Assembly: GCA_947444925.1 (NCBI GenBank) | Contig: CANFBW010000022.1 | Span: forward strand, 1-48,906 | Length of the DNA: 48,906 nt | Direction of reading: 5' to 3' | Origin: Flavobacteriales bacterium | Lineage (GTDB): Bacteria > Bacteroidota > Bacteroidia > Flavobacteriales_C > GCA-002722245 | In this document: positions 1 through 8,480 of the stretch, one piece after another | How positions within the stretch are numbered: the first letter of the stretch is position 1 | How the letters are laid out: each line of letters opens with the position of its first letter | The notes under the pieces: model-generated | What the model saw: only the letters and a program-made list of their open reading frames with translations | What the model was told of the DNA's origin: nothing | The model's database searches: none | Position numbers and translations under genes: made by a program

Positions 1-594
1 CAAAATGCATATAATTCTGAAATAAAATATTTTGCTGCGATAAGCGAGGATGCTGAAGATTTGGGTACTGTTGGCTCTGGAGTACCTTATCATCCGAAAA
101 ATCGTCCTACAACAATTACTTGTATTTATTGGGAGGACAAAAATCTTCAAGATTTAGGGTATACTAAAAGTACAGGTAACTTTGAAGGTGGGCTGGAAAA
201 CGCCTATGAAAACGAGGAAGGTAGCGACAAACCAGGTAAAGGTGGGTATTGGGCGAATACAACTTCTACTTCTGGAACAGGAACTGGTACATCAAAGGTT
301 GTTTTTTATGCGGGATCCAATACCCAATATTCACAACCAATTTATATTACACTAAACGGAACTGTAATATTATTCTCACCCGGAAACCGAAAAATGCTTT
401 ATGCAGACTGGGGAACAGCCTACCCCACTTGCAGCACTGCTGAAAACTGCAGTCAAGATGTATTATGCGACATTATAAAGGTAGATGTAACACAAGCCAA
501 TAATACATGGGTTGCCAATGAAACGAATAGCGCAAGAACCTGGTCGGGTTCATTCACTAAAGCAGAGGGATGCACCCTCATTGAAGTAAAATAA
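1..594 (+). CDS. 3' part of a secreted or surface protein of unknown function
   Basis: The reading frame is open from the first base of the window to the TAA at 592-594, so the 5' end lies outside; 197 codons are visible. I do not recognise the family. The visible part is polar and rich in Gly, Thr, Ser and Asn, with a low-complexity STSGTGTGTS stretch near 265-294. It is followed by a beta-rich segment with aromatic residues and a cluster of four Cys (CSTAENC, then VLC and a final GC), which could form disulphides in an exported protein. There is no T9SS C-terminal sorting domain at its end. Composition suggests an extracellular protein; this is inference. Two small palindromes follow its stop. 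Confidence 0.6.
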   Translation, partial: QNAYNSEIKYFAAISEDAEDLGTVGSGVPYHPKNRPTTITCIYWEDKNLQDLGYTKSTGNFEGGLENAYENEEGSDKPGKGGYWANTTSTSGTGTGTSKVVFYAGSNTQYSQPIYITLNGTVILFSPGNRKMLYADWGTAYPTCSTAENCSQDVLCDIIKVDVTQANNTWVANETNSARTWSGSFTKAEGCTLIEVK

Positions 595-1131
595 TTATTG
601 CCACTAATAGTGCCTTTTAAAGGCAGACGGCTGCGATAGCGAGGTGCGGCAATCCACAAACACATTTGCGCAAGCTCAAAATAGCGCTGGAGGGGGCTGC
701 CATCTATTTTTATATTGACCGCTAATCTCCATATCTATTAAAGCAACTATCAGCCCTGATGGATATAATATTGGAATGAACTGCGGCGAATCAGCTGGTC
801 AGACTGTTTTTCACTGTCATTTAATACATCGATAAAATAGAGACACAGAAAACCCAACAGGAAGCATAAGACATTGCATAAATGAAAAAGGATATTACTA
901 ATCATTGCAATTGCGGACAGCTAGCATCTATTTTAAATATTCGTGCACCTGAGTTACTCTGAATGATCCATTGATCTATTTTAAACCTACTGACGCAATT
1001 GCTAATAATCATTAATACTTAAAGCAATGCACTATTCCAAATCACAAAATCATTCATCTTACCATTGAAATCAAATCGTAACGATGATTAAAGGAAGTTA
1101 GGATATTGTGCCATATCTTAGTTTTACTTCT
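595..1131. other. gene-free stretch with short palindromes and repeats
   Basis: No credible gene on either strand. Directly after the preceding stop lie two short palindromes, CACT-AAT-AGTG (602-612) and TGCCTT-TTA-AAGGCA (611-625). They are followed by a GC-richer patch to about 711 in otherwise A/T-rich DNA. A 12-bp direct repeat ATCTATTTTAAA occurs at 926-937 and 974-985, with a partial copy at 712-720, and GCAATTGCG at 907-915 is inverted at 994-1002. I see no tRNA, IS end or integron attC core. It may be decayed or transferred DNA, or hold an unrecognised RNA. Confidence 0.4.
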
Positions 1132-1160
1132 TTTGCTAGTCAATTAACAAAGTAACTTTG
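1132..1160 (+). promoter_or_regulatory. Bacteroidota-type promoter for the methyltransferase
   Basis: A TTTG at 1132-1135 is followed after 17 nt by TAACTTTG at 1153-1160, matching the Bacteroidota -33/-7 consensus (TTTG ... TAnnTTTG). The predicted transcription start is near 1166, leaving a leader of roughly 43 nt before the ATG at 1209. It also shows that an upstream TTG at 1158 lies inside the -7 box and is not a start codon. Confidence 0.65.
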
Positions 1161-1208
1161 ACGAATACACAACTGAAAAGAATATACTGTAACATTAAAC
1201 ATCAAGCA

Positions 1209-1859
1209 ATGAGTGAAATAACAAATACAGAATTGGGAAGACAACTAATGAAGCCCTCTGGAGAAATCGGTCTACAAGTAGCTGAAAACATGAATGTAAC
1301 GAATGCGAAATTATATGCGTTTGTGTTGAGTCATATGCAAATAAAAGACAACGACAAAATATTGGAAATAGGTTTTGGAAACGGCAAAACTATACCTCAA
1401 TTTTTTGCAATCAATCCTACAATTAAATTTTATGGGGTCGATTTTTCTGAAATCATGTGTGCAAAAGCAATTTCCTTAAATAAAGAATTTGAAAAAAGCA
1501 TACATATTTCGTGTCAAAACGCTATGAATATGAGCTTTGACAATGAATTTTTCGACCGAATAGTTACGCTAAACACTATATATTTTTGGGAAAACATAGA
1601 ACGTCAATTAGCCGAAATGAAAAGAGTTTTACGAAAAAATGGACAATTGATAATCGGCTACCGACCAAAAACTTCTATGCAAAAATTGCCCTTTACCCAA
1701 GAAGTATTTACACATTACGATTCGGCAGAATTACAAGCTATAATAACGCAAAATGGATTTAGAATTGTAAACGAAGAGTGCAATGAAACTCTTGTAAAGT
1801 CAGTTGAAAAGGGAATGATTGAAATGTTTGATATTTGTCTTATCGCAGAAAAACTATAA
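1209..1859 (+). CDS. class I SAM-dependent methyltransferase
   Basis: A 216-residue Rossmann-fold methyltransferase. Motif I is visible as ILEIGFGNGKT near residues 50-60, an acidic FYGVDFSE (ribose-binding region) follows, and then an IVTLNTIYFW segment and a MKRVLRKNGQLIIGY strand, as in the Methyltransf_11/25 group. The substrate cannot be read from the sequence; small molecules and lipids are common in this group. The ATG at 1209 is chosen because an upstream in-frame TTG at 1158 is part of the promoter. The gene is visibly more A/T-rich than the oxidoreductase downstream and follows a gene-free gap, which suggests acquisition as a single gene. The next gene begins 79 nt later and could be co-transcribed. 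Confidence 0.85.
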   Translation: MSEITNTELGRQLMKPSGEIGLQVAENMNVTNAKLYAFVLSHMQIKDNDKILEIGFGNGKTIPQFFAINPTIKFYGVDFSEIMCAKAISLNKEFEKSIHISCQNAMNMSFDNEFFDRIVTLNTIYFWENIERQLAEMKRVLRKNGQLIIGYRPKTSMQKLPFTQEVFTHYDSAELQAIITQNGFRIVNEECNETLVKSVEKGMIEMFDICLIAEKL

Positions 1860-1938
1860 ATGCAAACGAACTATCTTACCATTGCTAGCTATTGCAGAGA
1901 CAAAAACGATCCTACCAAAAATCACTAATTTAGCCCCT

Positions 1939-2964
1939 ATGGAAATAGGAATAGACAGTTTTGCAGCAGCACCACTTAAGAGCACAGTGAGTGATTCACA
2001 AGCCCTCATTGAATTGTTGGAACGAATTGAATTGGCAGACAAAGTAGGCTTGGATGTGTTTGGTTTGGGTGAACACTACCGCAAAGAATTTTTGGATTCG
2101 GCATCCACCATGATACTCGCTGCCGCTGCGGCGCGCACCAATAAAATAATTCTAACGAGTGCTGTTACTGTGCTCAGCGCGGCAGACCCTGTGCGCGTTT
2201 TTCAAAATTTTGCTACCCTCGATTTAATTTCAAAAGGCAGGGCTGAAATTGTGGTTGGACGCGGTTCTTTCACCGAATCCTTTCCGCTATTTGGCTTGAA
2301 TCTCCACGAATACGACGCACTTTTTAAGGAGAAACTCGACCTCTTGCTGCAAATTCGCGACCATGAATTCATCACCTGGAAAGGCAAATACCGCGCGGCC
2401 TTGAACAATCAACCCGTTTATCCGCGTCCGATGCAAAAGAAATTGCCCATTTGGCTAGGTGTTGGCGGCACGCCTGCCTCCTTCGCCCGCGCCGGTGAAC
2501 TCGGCCTGCCACTGATGGTAGCGGTAATTGGGGGTGAAACCCACCGCTTCAGACCCTTGATCGATTTGTACAAACAAGCCGGCCAAAGAGCCGGTCATAA
2601 ACCGTCGCAATTAATGGTGGGCCTCCACTCTCTGGGTTATGTTGCCAATACCAAAGAAGAAGCCGTTGCCGATTACTATCCAGGCTACGCCGAGATGTTT
2701 ACGCGCATTGGAAAAGAAAGAGGATTTCCTCCAGTTTCAAAAGAGCGTTTTGATGCGCAAAACCACAGCCTAGGAGCCTTGCTTGTTGACAGCCCTGAAG
2801 CGGTAGCCGAAAAAATCATGCGCCACAGCAAAGCGCTGGGCGGCATTTCGCGATTTACCTTTCAAATGGATGCCGGATTGTCGCATCAAAAACTAATGCA
2901 ATCTATTGAGTTGATTGGCACCAAAGTTATTCCCTTGGTGAAAAAAGCGGAAGCTTCACAATAA
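1939..2964 (+). CDS. LLM-class flavin-dependent oxidoreductase (luciferase-like)
   Basis: 341 residues with the bacterial luciferase-like monooxygenase fold. It begins MEIGIDSFAA, contains GLGEHY in the early part, LTSAVTVLSAADPVRV, then GRAEIVVGRGSF (phosphate/flavin-binding loop), YPRPMQKKLPIWLGVGGTP in the middle and a C-terminal VDSPEAVAEKI. Family members use FMNH2 or F420-like cofactors; Bacteroidota members are usually annotated as FMN-dependent, and the substrate is unknown. The ATG at 1939 fits the family N-terminus; an extension to 1819 would overlap the methyltransferase and lacks homology-like sequence. The gene is noticeably richer in G/C than the methyltransferase before it. The next gene, lipB, starts 87 nt downstream with its own promoter-like box. 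Confidence 0.88.
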   Translation: MEIGIDSFAAAPLKSTVSDSQALIELLERIELADKVGLDVFGLGEHYRKEFLDSASTMILAAAAARTNKIILTSAVTVLSAADPVRVFQNFATLDLISKGRAEIVVGRGSFTESFPLFGLNLHEYDALFKEKLDLLLQIRDHEFITWKGKYRAALNNQPVYPRPMQKKLPIWLGVGGTPASFARAGELGLPLMVAVIGGETHRFRPLIDLYKQAGQRAGHKPSQLMVGLHSLGYVANTKEEAVADYYPGYAEMFTRIGKERGFPPVSKERFDAQNHSLGALLVDSPEAVAEKIMRHSKALGGISRFTFQMDAGLSHQKLMQSIELIGTKVIPLVKKAEASQ

Positions 2965-3039
2965 CAATAGACCTGCGCTGGCGCTAATTTGTTAAAAGTG
3001 TTCTGACGTACAATCCCTCGTGCAAAACAAATCGTTTTG

Positions 3040-3047
3040 TATCTTTA
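3040..3047 (+). promoter_or_regulatory. probable -7 element of lipB, leaderless layout
   Basis: TATCTTTA, one mismatch to TAnnTTTG, lies four nucleotides before the lipB ATG. The predicted transcription start falls at or next to the start codon. No convincing -33 TTG is seen. Confidence 0.4.
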
Positions 3048-3051
3048 CCAA

Positions 3052-3774
3052 ATGCCAGTAAAAGTAAACTTCCAAAATCTTGGACTCATTGATTACAAAG
3101 CGGCTTGGGACTTTCAAGAAAAGCTCTTCAATGAAGCAACAGCGCTGAAGTTGTACAACCGCACACATCCAGAAAATCAAAAAGAAATTAAAAATCATTT
3201 GCTTTTTTGCGAACATCCCCACGTCTATACTTTGGGCAAAAGTGGTGACAGCGCCCATTTGCTGGTTAATGAAACAGAATTGAAAGACAACCAAGCTACT
3301 TTTTACAAAATCAACCGCGGTGGCGACATTACCTACCACGGTCCGGGACAAATTGTAGCTTACCCTATTTTAGACCTCGATCAATTTTTTACCGACATTC
3401 ACAAGTACCTGCGCTACCTCGAAGAAGCCGTTATACTCACCCTCAGCGAATACGGCATTGAAGCTGGAAGAGTAGAAGGACTCACTGGCGTTTGGATCGA
3501 CTTTGCCAACCCCTTAAAAGCGCGAAAAATTTGCGCAATGGGCGTTCGCTGCAGCAGATGGATCACCATGCATGGTTTGGCGCTCAATGTAAATACCAAC
3601 CTCGACTACTTCAACAACATTGTTCCCTGTGGAATTTCCGACAAAAAAGTTAGTTCAATGGCCTTGGAACTTGGCGAAAATATTGACATGGAGCAAGTGC
3701 AAGAAAAGCTTAAAAAACATCTTTGTACCTTGTTCCATATAGAATTAAGCAACTTATCGTTAACATCGTCGTAA
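3052..3774 (+). CDS. lipB: octanoyl-[acyl-carrier-protein]:protein octanoyltransferase (LipB)
   Basis: Transfers octanoate from acyl carrier protein to the lipoyl domains of enzymes such as pyruvate dehydrogenase and the glycine cleavage H protein; first step of lipoate synthesis. The 240-residue protein carries the LipB signature RGGDITYHGPGQ (89-100), the conserved Lys in RKICAMG (K159) and the catalytic Cys in IVPCGIS (C193). Length is typical. The ATG at 3052 gives the usual short N-terminus and sits four nucleotides after a TATCTTTA box. No lipA is visible nearby. The serine hydrolase gene begins 20 nt downstream, so the two may share a transcript although no functional link is obvious. 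Confidence 0.95.
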   Translation: MPVKVNFQNLGLIDYKAAWDFQEKLFNEATALKLYNRTHPENQKEIKNHLLFCEHPHVYTLGKSGDSAHLLVNETELKDNQATFYKINRGGDITYHGPGQIVAYPILDLDQFFTDIHKYLRYLEEAVILTLSEYGIEAGRVEGLTGVWIDFANPLKARKICAMGVRCSRWITMHGLALNVNTNLDYFNNIVPCGISDKKVSSMALELGENIDMEQVQEKLKKHLCTLFHIELSNLSLTSS

Positions 3775-3794
3775 AGAACTTAAAATATAAAATT

Positions 3795-4964
3795 ATGCGT
3801 CGTTTCTTAAAAGTACTTGGCATCATTGCCGCCGTTTTTTTGGTGATACACCTTGTTTTAGTGGCTACCAGCAACACGCACTTGTACAAAGGTTTGGCAA
3901 ACACTTACTTTACCGGTAAAACGGGACCAACGATTGACGAATACCAAATTTTTTACAACCGACACATCACGCCCAGCGATCCCAGCCCATGGGCACAAGC
4001 CGCAAAATACAACCAGCACAGTTTGGCGCCGCAATACTTGAACTATGCCGAGTCACTGCAGTCTTGCGCTTTTTTGGTCATTAAAGACGACTCCCTGCAA
4101 TTTGAAAAATACTGGGAAAAATATACCAAAGACAGCATTTCAAACTCATTCTCTATGGGAAAAACAGTGGTGAGTATTTTATTAGGGATCGCCATTAAAG
4201 AAGGGAAAATTCAATCGGTTGACCAACCAGTGAGCGACTTCTTACCACAATACAAAGAGGGCTTTGCAGGAAAAATGACCATTAAAAACTTGGTCACGAT
4301 GAGCAGCGGATTCAACTTTGACGAACCCTACAAAGATCCCTTTGGTTCACCTGCAAAGGCTTATTACGGCGACGATTTAGAAGGTCTTGTGAAAGATTAT
4401 GCCGTGGCAAAAGAACCCGGAAAAGTGTTTGAATACCGCAGCGGAACCACCTTGATTTTGTCGGCACTGCTCAAAAAAGCCTTGGGCAAAAGCATTTCTG
4501 AATACGATGAAGAAAAATTATGGGGCGCCATACATGCCGAGCACGAAGCTCTGTGGAACTTAGACCATGAAAATGGCGACGAAAAATCATTTAGTTCGTA
4601 CTATGCTACAGCCCGCGACTTTGCCAGAATTGGCAAATTGTACCTCGACAGCGGACGCGTTGACGGCAAACAAATTGTGCCCGAAGAATACGTTATGGCT
4701 TCGATTCAACCTGCAAAACTAATTGACGAACTCGACCAAAAACCACTCGAGCGCTATGGATACGCATGGTGGCTCGCCACCTACAAAGGACACAAAGTAT
4801 TTAGTCCTATCGGCTTGAATGGTCAATACGTCATTTGTGTACCCGATTACAACTTAATCATTGTGCGCCTTGGCAGACAGCGCGAACAAGAGCCTGGCGA
4901 CAAGCTGCCGCGCGACTTTTTTAAATACCTCGACGCTACATTCGACATGCTAAAACTAAAATAA
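3795..4964 (+). CDS. membrane-anchored serine hydrolase, class C beta-lactamase-like
   Basis: 389 residues. Residues 5-24 form a hydrophobic N-terminal membrane anchor with no clear cleavage site. The rest is a beta-lactamase/penicillin-binding-protein-like domain: S-M-G-K at 120-123 supplies the nucleophile Ser and Lys, Y-R-S at 214-216 is the second motif, and SPIGLNGQY near the end occupies the position of the KTG-type motif. Members of this family include esterases, D-amino peptidases and 6-aminohexanoate-dimer hydrolases, so the substrate is open; it is unlikely to be a true resistance beta-lactamase. The ATG at 3795 places the membrane anchor at the N-terminus. It sits 20 nt after lipB and 22 nt before a lipoprotein gene. 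Confidence 0.85.
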   Translation: MRRFLKVLGIIAAVFLVIHLVLVATSNTHLYKGLANTYFTGKTGPTIDEYQIFYNRHITPSDPSPWAQAAKYNQHSLAPQYLNYAESLQSCAFLVIKDDSLQFEKYWEKYTKDSISNSFSMGKTVVSILLGIAIKEGKIQSVDQPVSDFLPQYKEGFAGKMTIKNLVTMSSGFNFDEPYKDPFGSPAKAYYGDDLEGLVKDYAVAKEPGKVFEYRSGTTLILSALLKKALGKSISEYDEEKLWGAIHAEHEALWNLDHENGDEKSFSSYYATARDFARIGKLYLDSGRVDGKQIVPEEYVMASIQPAKLIDELDQKPLERYGYAWWLATYKGHKVFSPIGLNGQYVICVPDYNLIIVRLGRQREQEPGDKLPRDFFKYLDATFDMLKLK

Positions 4965-4986
4965 TTTGCACCATAAATCCGCTACT

Positions 4987-5601
4987 ATGAACAAAGCACA
5001 TCTTCCGATTCTCGCTCTAGCACTGACCTTTACTGTATTGTGGAGCTGTAAACCCGATGCCACTGAAAAGCCAAAAGCATTGACCAATAGCAAAGACGAT
5101 GTCAAATGGGCGTTTTACCATTCAGGCGACCTTTTTGTAAAAATTATGGGCGATAAAAATGGCCAGGGGGCCGACAAAATCTTACGCGGTTTGAACATCG
5201 GCGATCACCCCGACTCCTTAGCCATCAAAGAAAGTGGTGCTTTACAAGTTGACGAAACGGTGATGAAAGGTTATTTTCAAGACCTCAATGACGCTGAGTT
5301 TGTTTCTTCGTACTACTACTTCGACGAAAACAATTTTATGAGTGGTGCCAACGTGAAAGTAAACTTGGTGTCCGACAGCACTGCCGAAGACCTGTACTAC
5401 GAACTCAAACTGTATTTTGAACAAAAATACGGAAAGTCGTTTCACGGGCTAAACAAATACGAAACGTGGAACGCACTATCTGTAGACAGTTTTCCTTATG
5501 TGATCGGACTAAAATTCGAGAGAGGCGTTTTTCCTGAGAACGACAGCATTGAACCAGAGTTCAGCAAAGTGCTCATCAACCTTGAGGAAAGCGATTTTTA
5601 A
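4987..5601 (+). CDS. lipoprotein of unknown function
   Basis: 204 residues. Hydrophobic signal at residues 6-20 followed by the lipobox LWSC (lipidated C21), so it is probably exported and membrane-anchored. The mature part is acidic and aromatic-rich, without repeats or a family I recognise. The ATG at 4987 is preferred because it places the signal peptide directly at the N-terminus. It follows the serine hydrolase by 22 nt and is the last gene before a strong terminator at 5708-5738, so it probably closes the lipB-hydrolase-lipoprotein transcription unit. Confidence 0.7.
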   Translation: MNKAHLPILALALTFTVLWSCKPDATEKPKALTNSKDDVKWAFYHSGDLFVKIMGDKNGQGADKILRGLNIGDHPDSLAIKESGALQVDETVMKGYFQDLNDAEFVSSYYYFDENNFMSGANVKVNLVSDSTAEDLYYELKLYFEQKYGKSFHGLNKYETWNALSVDSFPYVIGLKFERGVFPENDSIEPEFSKVLINLEESDF

Positions 5602-5707
5602 AATATTTCAAAAAAAACGAAACCTATTTTTATTCACTCCCGTAATAGACCACAGTAGTAGTAAACAAAAAAAGGTTTTTCATAGTTTAGGTTTTTAGGT
5701 AATTAAG

Positions 5708-5738
5708 TGTTCCGCTCCCCAGCGGAACATTTTTTTTT
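5708..5738 (+). terminator. intrinsic terminator
   Basis: Perfect 9-bp stem TGTTCCGCT / AGCGGAACA (5708-5716 and 5721-5729) with a CCCC loop, followed by nine T residues. It lies 106 nt after the lipoprotein stop and ends transcription before the ABC gene. Confidence 0.92.
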
Positions 5739-5770
5739 GCGCACTGCACCGAGATTTTGTTTTAACTTTA
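5736..5770 (+). promoter_or_regulatory. possible promoter of the ABC ATPase gene
   Basis: TTTG at 5736-5739 and TAACTTTA at 5763-5770 (one mismatch to TAnnTTTG) are separated by 23 nt, directly after the terminator. The predicted transcription start is about 15 nt before the TTG start at 5790. Confidence 0.4.
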
Positions 5771-5789
5771 AGCCTCATTCATTAGTGCA

Positions 5790-7505
5790 TTGGAGCTTCT
5801 ACTCAATATACAAAATCTGGAAATTAAATTTGGCTCGGGTTCCGATCAATTCACGGCCGTAAACAACATCAGTTTTTCGTTGCACAAAGGAGAAACCATT
5901 GGTGTGGTTGGCGAATCAGGATCAGGAAAATCGGTCACCTCACTATCCATCATGCAACTCATTCCTTCGCCTCCGGGTAAAATTACTGGTGGAGCAATAC
6001 ATTACTACGGACGAGGTGAAAAAACAAATCTTCTTTCGCTATCTGAAAAAGAAATGCGCAGCTACCGCGGCAAAGACATTGCCATGATTTTTCAAGAGCC
6101 AATGACATCGCTCAATCCCGTTTTTACGTGCGGAAATCAAGTCACAGAAGCCATTTTACTGCATCAAAAATCAAGTGTAAAAGAAGCCAAAGAAAAGGCC
6201 ATTCAACTTTTTAATGAAGTACAATTGCCGCGACCCGAAGCTATCTTTGACGCCTATCCCCACCAACTTTCAGGCGGACAAAAACAACGCGTAATGATAG
6301 CGATGGCCTTGTCGTGCGAACCATCGGTGCTCATCGCTGACGAGCCTACCACTGCATTGGATGTAACGGTACAAAAAACCATTCTTGAACTGATCTCTTC
6401 TATTCAGAAGAAAAGAAACATGGGTGTCATTTTTATCACGCACGATTTAGGTGTTGTAGCTGAAATTGCCGACAGAGCCATTGTGATGCGCCAGGGGGAA
6501 ATAGTGGAAGAAAACAGCGTAAAAAACATTTTTCAAAATCCGCAGCACCCCTACACAAAGGGACTCCTGGCCTGTAAACCACCCCTTGACAAGCGCTTTG
6601 AGAAGCTGCCAACCGTATCCGATTTTTTAGACAATAAAATATTTCATGCGATAGAAATCAGCGCTGAACAAAGAAAAATAAAGCACGCTGCGCTTTACAG
6701 CACTTCGCCTATAATGAAAGTGAATGGATTGAAAACTTACTTTCCATTGAAAAAAAATTGGTTGGGCAAAACCACAGAATGTGTAAAGGCCGTTGACGAC
6801 GTTAGTTTTGACGTATACAAAGGAGAAACGCTTGGTCTCGTTGGTGAATCCGGGTGTGGCAAAACAACCATAGGGCGCACCATATTGCGCCTGGCAGATG
6901 CAACAGCAGGCGAAGTGATTTACAAAGGAAGCGATCTCCAAAAACTGAGCAACAGTGAAATGCTGCCTTTGCGCCGCAAAATGCAAATCATTTTTCAAGA
7001 TCCCTATTCATCGCTAAACCCCAGAATTCCTATTGGCAAAGCGATTATGGAGCCCATGACTGTACACGGAATTCTGCAGAGCAAAAAAGAAAGAGAAGAA
7101 TATGTGGTGAATCTGTTGGAAAAAGTAAGTCTGAAAGCCGATCACTTTTACCGCTATCCCCACGAATTTTCAGGAGGACAACGACAACGCATTTGCATCG
7201 CGCGTGCTTTGGCACTGCAACCCGAATTTTTAATTTGCGATGAATCAGTATCCTCTCTCGACGTTTCTGTGCAAGCACAAGTGCTCAACTTGCTCAACGA
7301 CTTAAAAAGAGAATTCGCGCTCACCTATATCTTCATCTCCCACGATTTGTCAGTAGTTAAATTCATGTGCGACCGCATGATCGTGATGAATAAAAGCGGG
7401 AAAATCGAAAGAATGGATGAGGCAGATGCCATTTACCTCGATCCGCAAACCGAATATACTCGCTCCTTGATTGACGCTATTCCGAAAGGCTTGTCGTTTC
7501 GATAA
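5790..7505 (+). CDS. dipeptide/oligopeptide ABC transporter, two fused ATP-binding domains
   Basis: 571 residues in the arrangement of DppD-DppF fusions such as YejF or GsiA. Domain 1 has Walker A GESGSGKS (41-48), Q-loop Q102, signature LSGGQKQR (160-167), Walker B LIADEP and H-loop H218. Domain 2 has GESGCGKT (352-359), FSGGQRQR (460-467), ICDE (482-485) and H518. The oligopeptide-specific C-terminal extension HPYTKGLL follows domain 1. All catalytic residues are present. It would energise uptake of peptides or similar solutes, but no permease or binding-protein gene is adjacent, so its partners are elsewhere. The start is a TTG; the frame offers no nearby ATG, and [10 protein letters not shown] is a normal family N-terminus. 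Confidence 0.93.
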   Translation: MELLLNIQNLEIKFGSGSDQFTAVNNISFSLHKGETIGVVGESGSGKSVTSLSIMQLIPSPPGKITGGAIHYYGRGEKTNLLSLSEKEMRSYRGKDIAMIFQEPMTSLNPVFTCGNQVTEAILLHQKSSVKEAKEKAIQLFNEVQLPRPEAIFDAYPHQLSGGQKQRVMIAMALSCEPSVLIADEPTTALDVTVQKTILELISSIQKKRNMGVIFITHDLGVVAEIADRAIVMRQGEIVEENSVKNIFQNPQHPYTKGLLACKPPLDKRFEKLPTVSDFLDNKIFHAIEISAEQRKIKHAALYSTSPIMKVNGLKTYFPLKKNWLGKTTECVKAVDDVSFDVYKGETLGLVGESGCGKTTIGRTILRLADATAGEVIYKGSDLQKLSNSEMLPLRRKMQIIFQDPYSSLNPRIPIGKAIMEPMTVHGILQSKKEREEYVVNLLEKVSLKADHFYRYPHEFSGGQRQRICIARALALQPEFLICDESVSSLDVSVQAQVLNLLNDLKREFALTYIFISHDLSVVKFMCDRMIVMNKSGKIERMDEADAIYLDPQTEYTRSLIDAIPKGLSFR

Positions 7506-7538
7506 ACTTGAGTATATTTATTTCCTAAAAATTAAGTC

Positions 7539-8480
7539 ATGATACTTCCAAGTTTGTACATCGTTGTTCCTGTAATATTAATTGTAGTAACCCTATTTCT
7601 GTCCTTTGTAACAGTGCAACAGGGAACCGTGGCAGTAGTCACTGTATTTGGAAAATACCGCCGTATTCTAACGCCAGGACTGAATTTCAAAATCCCTTTC
7701 ATTGAAGTCATCTTCAAAAGAGTATCGGTTCAAAATCGTTCAGTGGAATTGGAATTTCAAGCCACTACCATCGACCAGGCCAATGTTTTTTTTAAAGCCA
7801 TGTTGCTCTATGCTGTATTTAATCCAAATGAAGAAACAGTAAAAAACGTAGCATTTAAATTTGTTGACGATAGAAGTTTGATGCAAGCCTTGGTGCGGAC
7901 CATTGAGGGCTCTATCCGCGGTTTTGTCGCAACCAAAAAACAAGCCGAAGTGCTTTCTTTACGCAATGAAATAGTGGGCGATGTGAAAGAGCAAATCGAC
8001 CAAACATTAGAAGGTTGGGGCTATCACCTCATCGACCTACAATTGAATGACATCACCTTTGACGAAGCCATCATGAAATCAATGGCACAGGTAGTGGCAT
8101 CAAACAACCTAAAGGCGGCCGCCGAAAATGAAGGCCAAGCTTTGCTCATCACCAAAACAAAGGCTGCGGAAGCCGAAGGAAATGCCATTAAAATTTCTGC
8201 GGAAGCCGAAAAACTTGCCGCTCAATTGCGTGGTCAGGGCGTTGCTTTATTCCGCCAAGAAGTGGCAAAGGGAATGAGCGAAGCCGCGCGTGAAATGCAA
8301 CAAGCCAACTTAGATACTTCGGTGATTTTGTTTTCTATGTGGACAGAAGCCATCAAACAATTTTCAGAAAACGGCAAAGGCAACGTCATCTTTTTAGATG
8401 GTTCGGCTGACAATATGCAGCGCACCATGCAAGAAATGATGGCAATGAACAATCTCATGAAGACAAAAGAAATCGGCTAA
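7539..8480 (+). CDS. SPFH/band 7 membrane protein (paraslipin/QmcA-like)
   Basis: 313 residues. An N-terminal hydrophobic segment (about 4-25) anchors the protein; the SPFH/PHB domain follows (about 26-190, with VQQGTVAVVTVFGKYRR at its start). A long Ala/Glu-rich region comes next (AAAENEGQALLITKTKAAEAEG and on), typical of the coiled-coil part that drives oligomerisation. Family members form ring or cage assemblies in membranes and often accompany proteases; no NfeD or protease gene is adjacent here. A TTG at 7491-7493 and TATATTTA at 7513-7520, 19 nt apart, could be its promoter. Its stop overlaps the stop of radA on the other strand (8477-8480). Confidence 0.9.
   Translation: MILPSLYIVVPVILIVVTLFLSFVTVQQGTVAVVTVFGKYRRILTPGLNFKIPFIEVIFKRVSVQNRSVELEFQATTIDQANVFFKAMLLYAVFNPNEETVKNVAFKFVDDRSLMQALVRTIEGSIRGFVATKKQAEVLSLRNEIVGDVKEQIDQTLEGWGYHLIDLQLNDITFDEAIMKSMAQVVASNNLKAAAENEGQALLITKTKAAEAEGNAIKISAEAEKLAAQLRGQGVALFRQEVAKGMSEAAREMQQANLDTSVILFSMWTEAIKQFSENGKGNVIFLDGSADNMQRTMQEMMAMNNLMKTKEIG

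Noticed and set aside
453-665. Minus-strand 70-residue open frame near the first gene
   Set aside because: It overlaps the partial first gene antisense and shows no domain, signal peptide or promoter.
602-711. Integron attC site or insertion sequence end
   Set aside because: No GTTRRRY/RYYYAAC core pair, no transposase or integrase, no target duplication visible.
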